A stretch of DNA of 64,000 bases from Typhlomys cinereus (taxonomy: Eukaryota; Chordata; Mammalia; Rodentia; Platacanthomyidae): assembly GCA_023101885.1 (NCBI GenBank), contig JALPQD010000115.1:3786794-3850793 (forward strand), written 5' to 3'. This document shows positions 42,823 to 53,675 of the stretch, piece after piece. The notes below the pieces were generated by a model, which worked only from the letters and a program-made list of their open reading frames with translations, made no database searches and had not been told where the DNA came from. Every line of letters starts with the position of its first letter. Within the stretch, counting starts at the first letter, position 1. The translations under genes were made by a program, and so were the position numbers.

Positions 42823-43246
42823 TGTCATGGTTAGGCACAGGTGTCAACTTGATTGTTGAGTGTTTGAGCTCTGGGCACAGTTGTAGAGAGTTGATGGTTG
42901 AGTTAAGCCAAAAGCAAACCTGAAGGAAATTGTCTAGCTGCTGGGGAAGACCCAGCCCACGGTGGGTGGGATTAGGCCCTGGATAAATCACAGAGAGCTG
43001 GGTGAGAGAGTGGGCATCCTTTTGTATACTTGGCCAGACATGCTGGTCTGGCAAGTAAGGATTGTCCATCTCTCAGCCGTTATGCAGTGATGGTGTGGCC
43101 AGTTCCCTTGGCCCTGGTGTTGGTGCATGCTTCTCCCGTCAAGCTGGACTAAGAACTGTAACCAGAAATCCTAAGAGAATAAACCTCTTGTTCTCTTAAG
43201 TTGTTTGATGGTCATTTATTAGCAACCATGCAGGCTGACTGCAACA
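42823..43246 (+). mobile_element. LTR-like repeat, family X copy 1
   Basis: Starts TGTCATGGTTAGGCACAGGTG, ends GCAGGCTGACTGCAACA (TG..CA). It includes GGATTGTCCATCTCTCA, CAAGCTGGACTAAGAACTGTAA, a polyadenylation signal (GAATAAACC) and CTCTTAAGTTGTTTGATGGTCA. Clearly homologous in blocks to 47150-47520. Probably a MaLR-class LTR; I cannot name the subfamily. Confidence 0.6.
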
Positions 43247-43801
43247 ACAATCCAAGAGGGTAATTTAGAAATATGAGATCCGAAATGTAAGTAATAGTCT
43301 AGATATAAGGAAAGCACTGACAAAGTTAATGATGAAGAATTATAACCTTTAGAGTCATTTTGCAGCCTGGCTGCAACACAAGATATAGAAAAAGTCAATC
43401 TAAAAGAGAAGATCTCATGGGGCATTGCTCATCCCTGAGAGATTATTGAAGGCAAATGCTCTCTGTGGGAAGGGAAGCTACTTTCTTCAGTGGTGAACCC
43501 ACTGAACCCACGGAAGCAAATGCTCAAGCACTTGCCAATGCAGGCAACCCTTATTAAACACAGTGCACCCCACACAAAACAAGACATGAAAGCAGGAGAG
43601 ACTGGTAAGGAAGGAAAACAATTCAATCAAAGAATGAGGGGGAATGGAATCAGGTAATACAGAAAATGACTTTAATTCATAGTATGCAGATATGAAACTG
43701 TCAAAGAATAAAAATGAAAGGACAAAGTTCATCTCTGTGACGAGAAGACACTCACCGTGGGATTCTTATGGGCTGGCTGTCCAAATTGTTTTCCCCATTA
43801 G
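43247..43801. other. No recognised gene or repeat
   Basis: Unclassified. Confidence 0.4.
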
Positions 43802-43815
43802 GAATCATTCATGAG

Positions 43816-44171
43816 GGCAGGAGAGATGGTTCAGGGTTAAGCCTCTGCCTCACAAACAAAAGGACCTGAGTTCACAGATCTGAATGGTAAAAATGCCATG
43901 TGGAAATGGCTATGGCCTGCGCTTCTAGTCCTGGGTGGGAGGGGGAAGGGGTGGAGCCTGAGAAAACTCAGAGCAAATCCAAAAGGAGGTAGAGCAATCC
44001 AGGAGGATTCCTGAATTCACCTTTTGGCTTCTGCAAGCACACACATTGCCTTCTGAGACAGACAGACAGGCAGGCCGACAGGCAGGCAGGTAGGCAGGCA
44101 GGCAGGCAGGCGCACACGCACACACACACACACACACACGCATGCACACACACACAATAAAAAGAGAAAAA
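43816..44171 (+). mobile_element. tRNA-derived SINE with expanded tail and TSD
   Basis: Flanked by GAATCATTCATGAG (43802-43815) and GAATCATACATGAG (44172-44185). Head GGCAGGAGAGATGGTTCAGGG, B-box-like GGACCTGAGTTCACAGATC, family tail AAGGAGGTAGAGCAATCCAGGAGG. The tail has grown a CAGA/CAGG run (44058-44110) and a CA run (44112-44155). Confidence 0.9.
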
Positions 44172-44185
44172 GAATCATACATGAG

Positions 44186-45554
44186 AGGAAGCTATACATT
44201 TTTTTTTTGTAGAGGGCCAGAAAACAAATATTTTAGACTTTTCAGGCCACATGTGACCTCTGTTACATATTCTTTTTATTTTAAATTTGCTTACAGCCAA
44301 TCCCCTTATAATAAAAAACAATCTCAGCACTAAGAGCTCAATAAGTGAGTTAAGATCATCATTTCTATTAATGATAATTCTTTAATTTAATCGCAAACAC
44401 TCTTCTGATGTTCATTTTCCTGTGAATTAATGGTGTTTGGGAAGGTGGGGCAATGTGACTCCCCAACAGTTGGCAACTGTTAAACCTCCCTTATTGTCCC
44501 AGTCTCCCTGAGCAAAGACTGTAAGTTAAACAACTAGTTAGACCATCTTTATGCTGGTGCTGGCCACCTTGACTCCTCCATGATGGTGCATGGTAACTAT
44601 ATGATTGTTGTAGATGTCTTCGGCTTTAGAAGGCACATCCCTGGTCATAACTCTTTCAGTATGCACTGGACTTTTAGCTATCATTCTTTCATGCTGTCTC
44701 CCCTGATATTGCAACATTAGACACAATAAACTTCTCTTGAATGATCTTTCCTTATTTACTATGATAGTGGCTACTATAAATTGTAACCATGGCCATTCGC
44801 TTTCAAATGCTGAAGAAACCCAATAGTTAGGCCCTGAAGCCTCAATTCCAGTGGAGGACTGAGGAATCTCATCTTTCTAAATATATTCAGGAGGTATAAA
44901 ATCTGCAGAGCTAAAAGTCCCTGTATCTAGGCTTAAGCAAGAGCTGCCACACTTGTAAAACTAAGGGTCCCACCATCTAAGACCTGCATTAAGTTTGTAA
45001 CCCTGGGGTGAAGGAGTCACCTGCTGCTGCCTCTCTGCCTCTACCACTTGCTGTTGACAGATGCAGGAAGGGATACGAAAGCTGCCAAAGATCAGCTTCG
45101 ATGAACTTCTCCTGCCTACTCCACAACTTCTATTCAAATAGAGCAAAAAGACCTCAGGCAGCCGATTAGTGGGATTTGATTCATTGGCTACAGTTGGTTA
45201 AATACTGTCACATCAGAAAACTTACTCAAGTGGCATCAGCTCCCATAAAACTGAAGAAATTTCACAGAACAAAATTATTAAATATGAACAACAACCATTC
45301 GAAAAGAACAGATGTTGATTATTTAGACAAATATTGAATTCTTAAAACGAGTTAAAAATCCTATTAAAAAATACCAAAATGGGCACATTCAATGGAAAGG
45401 ATCACCAAACCAGTTATTGATATTTAGTAGCAGACCTTATTGATCTAAACTGAAAGTGTCACAGAGCCAAGAAAACTATAACAATGTGGTATAAAATTGC
45501 TATAAAATGCTGAGGTGAGAAGAGATATAGTACAGAAATGGAAAGGGTTCCACA
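44186..45554. other. No recognised gene; possible LTR piece
   Basis: Unclassified. 44540-44790 has an LTR-like ending (ACACAATAAACTTCTCTTGAATG), but I cannot assign a family. Confidence 0.35.
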
Positions 45555-46330
45555 TGCTCAAACAGTGAGTTGCAGGTACTGATGGCATATCATATGATCC
45601 TGTGAAATAGGCTACAAAAGCAAAACGACAATTTCATTACTCTAGATTGACGACTTGACAGATTTTAGCCATGCATGCCACATGGCATGTGTAAGACTGA
45701 TCTTAAATTGTAAAATTTAAGACAACAGAGAATTGCCCATAAAAAGGAAAGGCCAAGACATAATTGATGCTTGGCCACTCTGTCTGTACACAAGGCATGT
45801 GTTATGAGAAGGTGCTGACTTCTATTCTGAGAATGCCTTGTCAGTGGCTGGTTCTGACAGAGTTTTGCAGCTTGTTAACACAGAAAGTTGCTCACATTCT
45901 CACAACACACTGCCTTCTTCCCAGGCAGGTGTTATATTGTCAAAAATTCTGCAAGATGAAAGTTTTGGATGATGCTACAAAATGATCATAATATACAAAA
46001 TTAAACTTGGAAATTACTGCAGCAAAATGTAGACAAAGACTAAAATATCTTGCTGTCAGAAATTTTGTGGCCTCTCAGAAAAAGGGTTTTCAATAGTGTG
46101 TTTGAACTGCCAAGTGAAATTCAGAAGTACTTTCAAGATAATACTGACCAGATTTTGTTAAGTGCTTTGATGATGAACAATGGCTATAGAAATCTTTCAA
46201 TGTGGGAACTAGTTGAACAAGTTTCTCCAAGGCCTTGGGGAAACTGTTTTGGCTTCAGGTGATGAGAGTCTTGGGTTCAAAAGGCAACTCAAAGCGCTTC
46301 TGATTCATGTGATGATGGATGAGGGAAGAC
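45555..46330 (+). pseudogene. Fossil hAT-type transposase
   Basis: Read across frames, blocks of a hAT transposase appear in the right order. IDDLTDF (~45652) matches the QLDESTD catalytic region and KGQDIID (~45750) the KGQDIF block. ENALSVAGS (~45830) matches DGAPSMVGS, and KVAHILTTHCLLPRQVL (~45885) matches KVAPH..THC.LHRQAL. KMKVLDDATK (~45955), then FNSVFELPSEI..YFQDN (~46095-46145) against RVFEL..EI..F, and DDEQWL (~46170) complete the set. At least two frameshifts and several stops separate them. The family resembles ZBED5/FAM200/Charlie-like hAT proteins, which cut and join DNA through an RNase-H-like fold. No terminal inverted repeats seen. It could be a transposon relic or a pseudogene of a domesticated gene. 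Confidence 0.72.
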
Positions 46331-46779
46331 CCTTCCTGGAAATTCCCTTGCTTTAAATAAATATAAAACCTGAACACAAAGAGGAAAAGCAACTACCTGA
46401 AAGCAGAATCAGAAGCAGAGTCAGCGTAGAGGCGAGCAGTAAAGTCTGCAATCCACTGTCCTTGCACGTGGTATCACGAAGGGGTTTTGGTAAAAACCCA
46501 GTCTTTCTGGACAGGGAATCCAAAGCTGATGTAGAGAGTTACAGATTCCTCTGGGGAAAGATACAGAATTGGTGTCCTCAAATACTGTCTCCAGATTTCT
46601 TGAATGATGCCTGCACCTCACAGACATGAATAGACTCTATCATCTCAACTAATGCAAAATGATTTGAACCAAGGTTGGAATTTCTAAGCAGGAAAACAGC
46701 TACATAAACAAAAGAAAACCATTTGTCAAAAAAGTAGCAAAGTTTAACATTCATAAATTCCAAGATAAACCCAAAAACC
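46331..46779. other. No recognised gene or repeat
   Basis: Sequence following the transposase fossil; may hold more of its C-terminus, but I cannot show it. Confidence 0.35.
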
Positions 46780-47145
46780 AAGATGAACTACAAAAGGTAG
46801 AACACTTTGGGTAAGAAAAGATCAGTGACTGAAACTTGGAGATAAGCTAAATATTAAATATCACAGATGAGGATTTCATGTACTATTACTGATTCTTAAT
46901 GAAATAAGTCAAAATATGAGCTACATGAATAAAATTAGGAAATAACAAGGAAATTAGAATAGATAAAACTAAATCACAATTTTAGGTCAGAAAAATAAAA
47001 TATCTGTTAAAAATTACTAGATGGACTTAACAGCCAAACACAAATAAAAGAGAAAAAAAATAAGTAAACTCAGAGGTAGATCAACTAATTATTTAGAATA
47101 AATAACAAAGAGAAAAAAATTGAAAAGAAAGGAGCAGAATCTTGC
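46780..47145 (+). mobile_element. Ancient L1 ORF1 fragment (L1M/HAL1-like)
   Basis: AAATTACTAGATGGACTTAACAGCC..AGAAAAAAATTGAAAAG resembles the coiled-coil region of old mammalian L1 ORF1. Highly diverged; no open frame. Confidence 0.5.
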
Positions 47146-47149
47146 TAGT

Positions 47150-47520
47150 TAGACATGTGTGTTAACTTGGCAACTGAAGGCTAACCTCGTCTGTGAAGAA
47201 CTGGTAGTTAAGGCAGGTCCTGAGAAAGCCCACAGCAGGTGGTACCATTTCCGGGGCAAGTGGGTAAGATGGAGGGAGCTGATTCAGTACTTTTGTATGC
47301 CCGTCAGATGTTCATTTTGTCAAAGTGAGAAGGATTGTCCTTTCTCAGAAGTCCCTGTGGATATGGTGAAGTGAGTTCACTTGGTACTGGTATTGGCATG
47401 AACTCTCCTGCCAGGTTGGACTATGAACTGTAATGGAAAATTGTAAACAAGAGGAAAATCCTTGTTCTCCTAAGTTATGTGGTAGTGATTTGATAAACAA
47501 CGTGCAGACAAACTGTAACA
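47150..47520 (+). mobile_element. LTR-like repeat, family X copy 2
   Basis: GTGTGTTAACTTGGCAACTG at the start, GAAGGATTGTCCTTTCTCAG, CCTGCCAGGTTGGACTATGAACTGTAA and CTCCTAAGTTATGTGGTAGTGATTTG near the end. It is block-homologous to 42823-43246 and interrupts the ancient L1. Confidence 0.6.
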
Positions 47521-47947
47521 AGAATGTCTGGAACTTATTCCATATACTATTAACTGCTCTGAAACCACAAATAGTTGAAATTCTAGAATAGGAAAGAAAA
47601 CAAGTAATAGGAAAAGTTCGATAAAACAGTAAGTGACCTTACAAATTTGTTGAATGATAGATGACATAATCAAAGTACATCAGATAAAACAAACCTAATT
47701 TTCCATCAAGACACCTCACAGTCCAGTGTTAAACACCAAAGGTAGACAAGAGTTTAAGGCACTAGGAAAAATAACACTATACAGGAATACAATTATTAAT
47801 AGCTGACTTCTAATCAGAAACTATGGAAAACAGTGAAAACATTGAAAAAAGATCTGGAAAGTGATAAATGAAGGAATCCATGAACCCAGATCTTACAAGC
47901 AGAAAAAAAAAATGCCTTTCAAGAATGAAGACAAATAAAGCATGTCA
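47521..47947 (+). mobile_element. Ancient L1 ORF1 fragment, continued
   Basis: CCATCAAGACACCTCACAGTCC recalls the PRHI region of old L1 ORF1, and GAACCCAGATCTTACAAG its YP..K region. Diverged; supports one ancient L1 split by the LTR and the SINE. Confidence 0.45.
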
Positions 47948-48175
47948 GACTGGGAAGATAGCTCAGAGGTTGAAGTCTTACCTCAAAAGAAAAGGACCTG
48001 ACTTCAGACTCCTGGATCCAATGTGAAAATGCCAGACAGATATGGTAGTGGCCTGTAATTCTAACCCTAGAAAGCAGAGCTTTGTAAACCCCATAGCAAA
48101 ACAATAAGGAGGTAAAGCAATCCAGGATGATTCTTGATTTCACCCTTGGGCGTGTGCACATGGTACACATGCCTG

Positions 48176-48230
<55 letters not shown>

Positions 48231-48236
48231 ACATGT
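47948..48236 (+). mobile_element. tRNA-derived SINE with (CA)n tail
   Basis: GACTGGGAAGATAGCTCAGAGG head, AAGGACCTGACTTCAGACTCC, family tail AAGGAGGTAAAGCAATCCAGGATGATTC and a CA run (48178-48233). Possible duplicated GAAGACAAA/GAAGACCAAA sits on each side. Confidence 0.85.
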
Positions 48237-48350
48237 TTAGAGAAAAGAAGACCAAAAGTGGTTCTGGTTAGCATTCCTGCACTGTAAGAAATGCTGAAGG
48301 ACATTTCTCAGGTTGAAGGCAAGTGACTCTAGATGACCAATGTAACTTTA
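48237..48350 (+). mobile_element. Ancient L1 ORF1 3' fragment
   Basis: TGTAAGAAATGCTGAAGGACATTTCTCAGGTTGAAG is typical of the end of old L1 ORF1. Confidence 0.5.
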
Positions 48351-48582
48351 GAAAAGAATAAATAACATTTAAATAACCAGTGAAAAAGATAATTGTTCTT
48401 TAATATTTCACTTTTCATTTCTTCAGATGATCACAACCCTCTAAATATATAGTAGTATCTTATAACAAATGTAGATGTAATATACATGCCAATTTATAAC
48501 ATGAATCATGGAATGGCTCACAGAACAAATGGCTTTAGAGTTTCTATATTTTACTTGAGCAATGCAATATTAAATGTGAGTG

Positions 48583-49390
48583 GACTCCCTCCCGTGCCGC
48601 CACTGTCTGCGCTGCCATCCCCAGGTGAGTCAGCCCATCTGCCTGCCCAGCCCCCCCATTCCCCCAGGTCGCCCTGGGTCCCTGCCCCACGCCCTGGCCT
48701 GCCCCAGGCCCCAGCCCCTTTCTTCCTCCCGCCTGCCTGTCCCACCGACTGGACAGGACTTGCTCACATTCCTCCATCCCTGGAGCTTGGGAGGGCCACT
48801 AAGCCAAGTCCCAGGCCCCAGGTAAAGAATTCTGCCAACAACATCAGCCCCTCTGCCTCTCTGGCCCACCGGGGACCCACACAAGTGATCTACAGCAGAC
48901 ACACTGCTACTCAGAATTCAATAGAGTCCAAAGAAAACTCAAGCAAAGTTCTAAGGGTCAAAGGCCATACAACTGAAAACCTCTACAATCATCCTATCAC
49001 ATGGGAGAGATTCTTCACATCCAGCTCAAAGATTAGTAAACCTCCCTTTGTTTTTCACCTTACTGTTCCTTTCTAATATTAATCGCTGTAGATTAACCTT
49101 TCCATACAGCCACCCCCAAAACATATACAACTCCAGGGAACACACCACTCACTCTCACATATCACCAAAATACTACATGGTAAAAGTGCACTACCATACT
49201 AATATTAACCTGATTTAACTGATGTACTAACAGCCTAGTAGCCACAACTAGGAAATAACAATAACAAAAGACAAACATACCCAACCCCAAGGCAAGCACT
49301 AGTAACAATTGCCCAAGTGTAGTAATACCAACTAAATCACCTCAGTCAAAAACACACAGAAACTGAAAAGCCCTAGAAGACAAAACAACA
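48583..49390 (+). promoter_or_regulatory. L1 5'UTR, second type
   Basis: Begins GACTCCCTCCCGTGCCGCC. GC-rich (C-rich on the plus strand) to ~48900, then A-rich up to the ORF1 ATG at 49391. A consensus splice donor, CCCCAG|GTGAGTC, lies at 48624/48625. No similarity to the element 1 monomers that I can see, though ORF1 itself is related. Confidence 0.7.
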
Positions 49391-50227
49391 ATGTCCAAGT
49401 CAAAGTACAGATACATGAGAAACAAAACCCAAGGAGACCAATCTCCCACTGAATCAACCCCTTAATGATGAATTCCAACAAGAACAAATTCACAGAAAAT
49501 AGCCAAGAAAGCCAGACCCAAGACAACAACTTTCAAAGTATGATCATTACCATGATTAATACTATGAAACAGGAAATCTAAGAGGAATTAAACAACTGCA
49601 TCAACCACTTTGAACAGGAACACAACAGGCATTTGGAGGAGTTGAGAAAAACAGTTCAAGAAAGAAAAATAGGCTCAGAGCAGTTAAAACAGTCTCAGGC
49701 AGAGTTTAAAATTGAACTAAAAGACAAGTTATCTTCAACCCAAAGCTCAACAGAGAGTCTTATTAGCAGAACTAATGAAGCAGAAAATAGAATTTCAGAT
49801 CTTGAAGACAAAGTGGGAGAATTAACCAGCTCAATGGAAGAGGTAGTTAAAGTCAAAAAGGTACTTTTTTTTTATAAATTTTTTTTTATTCAATTGTGCG
49901 TGTGTGCGTATGTATGTGTGTGCGCACATGTGTCTGTGTGTGTGCAGAACCACGGACGAATTCGGGAACCACCATGGACTCCTCCACTTCCTCCGACCTG
50001 TGATTCACAGGCTCCACCCTACCAGGACCAGAAACACAGGCCGCCCCCGCTTCCGCCTGGGTCTATACGTGGGATCTGGGATCCGAACTCAGGACCTTCC
50101 GCCTGCAAGGCAGAGGCTTAACCCCTGAGCCACCTCTCCAGCCCCAAAAAGGTACTTGAGAGGAACATTCAAGACATATGGGACACCCTGAAGAAGCCTA
50201 ACATGCGCATTCATGGAATACCAGAGC
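49391..50227 (+). pseudogene. L1 ORF1: L1 ORF1, decayed and split by SINE
   Basis: ATG 49391 opens MSKSKYRYMRNKTQ, aligned to element 1 MPKSKCKSMRSNTQ. A stop (TAA) after about 25 codons and another TAA near 49579 break the coiled-coil region. Open coding resumes at 49633 (MEELRKTVQERKIGS..). A SINE interrupts at 49866, and coding-like sequence continues at 50146 (LERNIQDIWDTLKK..). The RRM-like and C-terminal domains are gone: the sequence jumps to ORF2 just after HGIPEQ. Confidence 0.88.
49867..50145 (-). mobile_element. Young tRNA-derived SINE inside L1 ORF1, with TSD
   Basis: Flanked by AAAAAGGTACTT at 49855-49866 and 50146-50157; the duplicated bases are ORF1 sequence. Minus-strand full-length copy of the same family as 37825-38099. 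It dates the SINE as younger than element 3. Confidence 0.95.
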
Positions 50228-51688
50228 AAGAAAGAAATTGCAGAAGACACCAGAAGGTGGAAAGGCCTCCCGTGTTCCTGGATTGGAAGAATCAACATCG
50301 TAAAAATGACCATCCTACCAAAGGCAATATACAAATTCAATGCTATACCAGTTAAAATCCCAAAGCAATTCTTTAAAGAAGTTGACCAAACAATCTCAAA
50401 GTTCATATGGAGGCACAAAAGACCCAGGATAGCAAAGACAATCCTGAGTAACAAAAACACAGCTGGAGGTATCACCATACTAAACCTTAGTCTATACTAC
50501 AAATTCACTGTTGTAAAAACAGCCTGGTATTGGCTCCAAAATAGACATGCAGATCAATGGATAAGGGTTAAAGACCCAGATATAAGCTCACAAAATTACA
50601 GCCATTTGATCTTTGACAAATGGGCCCAAAAAATCCAATGGAAAAAGAACAGTATCTTCAACAAATGGTGCTGGCAAAACTGGATCTCCACATGCAGAAG
50701 ATTAAAGCTGGACGCGTACTTGTCACCATGTACAAGACTTAATTCCAAATGGATCAAGGACCTTGATGTAAGGCCAGAGACTATAAAAACCATAGTTGAA
50801 AGGATAGGGAACTCCCTCGAGCTGATTGGGCTAGGCCAACATTTCCTACACAGACATCTAATGGCACAGTCACTGCTACCAACTCTCAACAGTTGGGATC
50901 TTGTGAAATCAAAGAGCTTCTGATCAGATAAAGAGATTGTAACACGAGCTCAAAGGCAACCCACAGAATGGGAGAAAATCTTCACTAACCACATATCTGA
51001 TAGAGCTCTACTGTCCAGAGTGCACAAAGAACTTAGAAAACTAAACACCAAGGAAACTAATGGGCCAATTAAAAAATGGGCCCTGGAACTTAAAAGAAAC
51101 TTTACCAGGGATGAAATTAAAATGTCTAACAATTATCTTAAAAAATGCTCCACTTCCTTCGCCATCAGGGAAATGCAAATCAAAACTTCCCTGAGATATC
51201 ATCTCACCCCGGTCAGGATGGCAAAAATCCACAATACAAACAACGACAAATGCTGGAGAGGATGTGGAGAGAGGGGAACTCTCCTACATTGTTGGTGGGA
51301 ATGCAGGCTCATACAGCCACTCTGGCGAGCCGTCTGGAGATTCTTAAAGAAATTAAAGATTGAAATGCCATATGACCCTGCGATTCCACTTTTGGGAATA
51401 ACCCCCCATACAGCAGAGGTTCACCTCCATAGCTCAAGCACGACCATGTTCATAGCAGCACTGTTTACAATAGCAAAGTCATGGAATCAGCCCAAATGTC
51501 CAACAGTTGACGAGCGGATAAGGAAACTGTGGTCTATCTATACAATGGAGTACTACTCAGCCATCAAAAATAATGAATTACTGGAATTTGCCAGGAAATG
51601 GATGGAATTAGAAACAATTATATTGAGTAAAGTATCCCAGACCCAGAAAATTAAGCGCCGTATGTACTCCCTAATAGGTGGCTCCTAA
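50228..51688 (+). pseudogene. L1 ORF2: L1 ORF2 C-terminal part
   Basis: Starts within KKEIAEDTRRWK and runs in one frame to the natural TAA at 51686-51688 (..MYSLIGGS). The only stop is a TGA at 50921-50923, where elements 1 and 2 keep a Cys codon. The Cys-rich segment (CWRGCG..CWWEC) is complete, and the post-Cys tail is better kept than in elements 1 and 2. No endonuclease and no FADD: the reverse-transcriptase core is missing. It is not a functional ORF2. Confidence 0.9.
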
Positions 51689-52715
51689 TACCAAACCCAC
51701 CCAGCCCACCTAGAGACACTCGACGATAAATCTCTGTAATACAGTAATTGCAAGGAGTATGAACAGGAGGGATGGGGTAGGAGGGCCACACCAGAAACAA
51801 GGAGAGAGGGGACCATGTTACAGCAGAGAAAATAGGCCTCCATCAAGGACTGCAAGTAAGCAATGAGACATCTGGTTAAGTTCACAGACTTTAGTTCCTG
51901 ATCATTTACAACTGAGGGGGTGTGACCTCACCAGAAGAGGAGGGCATATAGTCTGGCAGATAAAAAGTAACCATTTTGCAAATGGGTGATTGACCCTTCC
52001 CTCACTGTGGTTTCCTACTTTTATTACATCTACCTTTGAATATACTCTTATAACAAGACTCTAGTTTAACAGCTTTGTATCTCTGGCCAGGGGGTGACAT
52101 CCAATACCCATCGGGATGGAGTGAAGGGCATTGCAGGAGCAGCAAAACCGCGAAAGAAAATCAACAAACCATAATCCAGAACTTCAGAGACTCTATATCA
52201 ACCACCTAGAACTAGGCCAGCCTAATCTCTCCCCATCCTGAAGCTCAGGGAAATTTGTGGAAGAGGGGAGGGTAATAGTGTAAGAGCACAAGGATGGGAG
52301 GAGCAATGATATATAAGATACTCCACACAAGTTAGGGCCGAAGCAATCATAATTGCCCTGCACAATGTCCAACATACTATTGACCCCACAAAGTCTAGCA
52401 TTTGCTAAAAGCACCAAGATCCTTGGAGGCAAGGGATTGACAGCCAAAATAGTGTTCTTATGCTTAAGGGGAACAAAAGAAAGGGTTCAGGGAAATGCCG
52501 CTTGATCCTTGTACGTCATCAGAGAGGAGGACCCAGAGGAGAGTTTGGCATGCACATTAAAGGATTCTCCGGGGATTGGAGGAGGGGAGGCACTGGGGGG
52601 GTGGGGAGGGAGGGGTGAGTGGAGGGTGAGCAGAGGGATGGGGGGGAGGAGGGAGGGAGGGAACCGGTGTACCTATTAAGCTTGTATGAGTGGAGATAAT
52701 AAAAAATGTTTAAAA
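51689..52715 (+). other. L1 element 3 3'UTR
   Basis: Collinear with the 3'UTR of element 1, except that 52000-52022 keeps the ancestral CTCACTGTGGTTTCC segment where elements 1 and 2 carry ORF2-like sequence. G-rich tract ~52570-52665; end GTGTACCTATTAAGCTTGTATGAG..AATAAAAAATG. Confidence 0.88.
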
Positions 52716-52726
52716 AAATGTGAGTG

Positions 52727-53574
52727 AAGAGTGGAGTGTGAAGAACTAAGGATTTATATTATATTCCTACTTCAATAACTAAACACATAATACATAGAAA
52801 TAGTCAATTCTGAGAAGATGGAATAACAGGGATTAAATTTCTCTTTTTTCCTTGAACAACAAAAATTAAGGAAAAAATATTAATATCATGTTGTGGGTCA
52901 GGTAATGAAGGACAGTGATGTCTTTAGGTTGGGGAGGAATAAGGTAGCTTAGCTCTGCTCTACAGAGCTTCTAGACATTGGTTCAGGGAGGAGGAAGCCA
53001 AGCAAAATCCAGCTGCCTCTGAATTGAAGACTGAAAGCTGAAAGAAGGGAGAGGCTGCGGAAGCTAAGATTTTCAAGGGAGGTACTGGAGAGGAAAGTTG
53101 CATACAGAAGGTCCAGGACACAGCAAAGAGGACTTTGAGTCTTCAGTTGAGCACCAATAAGTACATGTGCCCGAGGAAGTAAGCCAAATCTGGGGAAAGA
53201 ATTACTCAAAGGATTACAAGGCACAATAATTGGAGCTTATACAGGACCTGAAAAAAAGTCCCTATTCTTAACATCCAAGAATGAAAACTTTCATAATTTA
53301 TGGAGGGTCAGATAATATATTTAGATGCTTGCCACAGTCGTCTGAGTGGGGGTGCTGCAGCGGCAGAGAACCATCCTAGATTAGCCACTATTCTAGTTTC
53401 ACCCAAGAAAGTTTCAAGGCAACTTTTCTAGGATTAAACTGTTGTCAATGAACTTAACTGTGCTAAGATCAAAAGCTTATTCTCAGGAATATAAAATAGC
53501 AAATTAAAATGGACAACACCTGACATATAGTCAACTGTTACCAGGTATATTCATTTCCTATTGTTGCTTGCTAT
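52727..53574. other. No recognised gene or repeat
   Basis: Unclassified. Confidence 0.4.
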
Positions 53575-53675
53575 TGATTTTAGTATTGACTGAATGCCTT
53601 TGTTCCCCCTGAAATTCACATATTAAAATTCTCACTCCAATGGAGTAGCCTTAGGAGGCGAAAGTATATTTGATA
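53575..53675 (+). mobile_element. MLT1-like LTR, left part (split)
   Basis: TATTGACTGAATGCCTTTGTTCCCCCTGAAATTCACATATTAAAATTC..CCTTAGGAGGCG matches the start of an old MLT1-type MaLR LTR. It resumes at 54053. Confidence 0.7.

Larger units (their letters stand above)
48583..52715 (+). mobile_element. L1 element 3 (different 5'UTR, internally deleted)
   Basis: Flanked by AAATGTGAGTG at 48572-48582 and 52716-52726. It has an 0.8-kb 5'UTR unlike element 1, a decayed ORF1, a SINE in ORF1 (49867-50145), a direct jump from ORF1 to the ORF2 C-terminus at ~50228, and a full 3'UTR with an A-rich end. About 4.1 kb in total. The 3'UTR lacks the ORF2-like patch, so it is a sister subfamily. Confidence 0.93.

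Noticed and set aside
48486..49076. 196-codon proline-rich frame and its reverse frames
   Set aside because: They lie mostly in the GC-rich 5'UTR of L1 element 3 and start in flanking DNA outside the TSD; non-coding leader.
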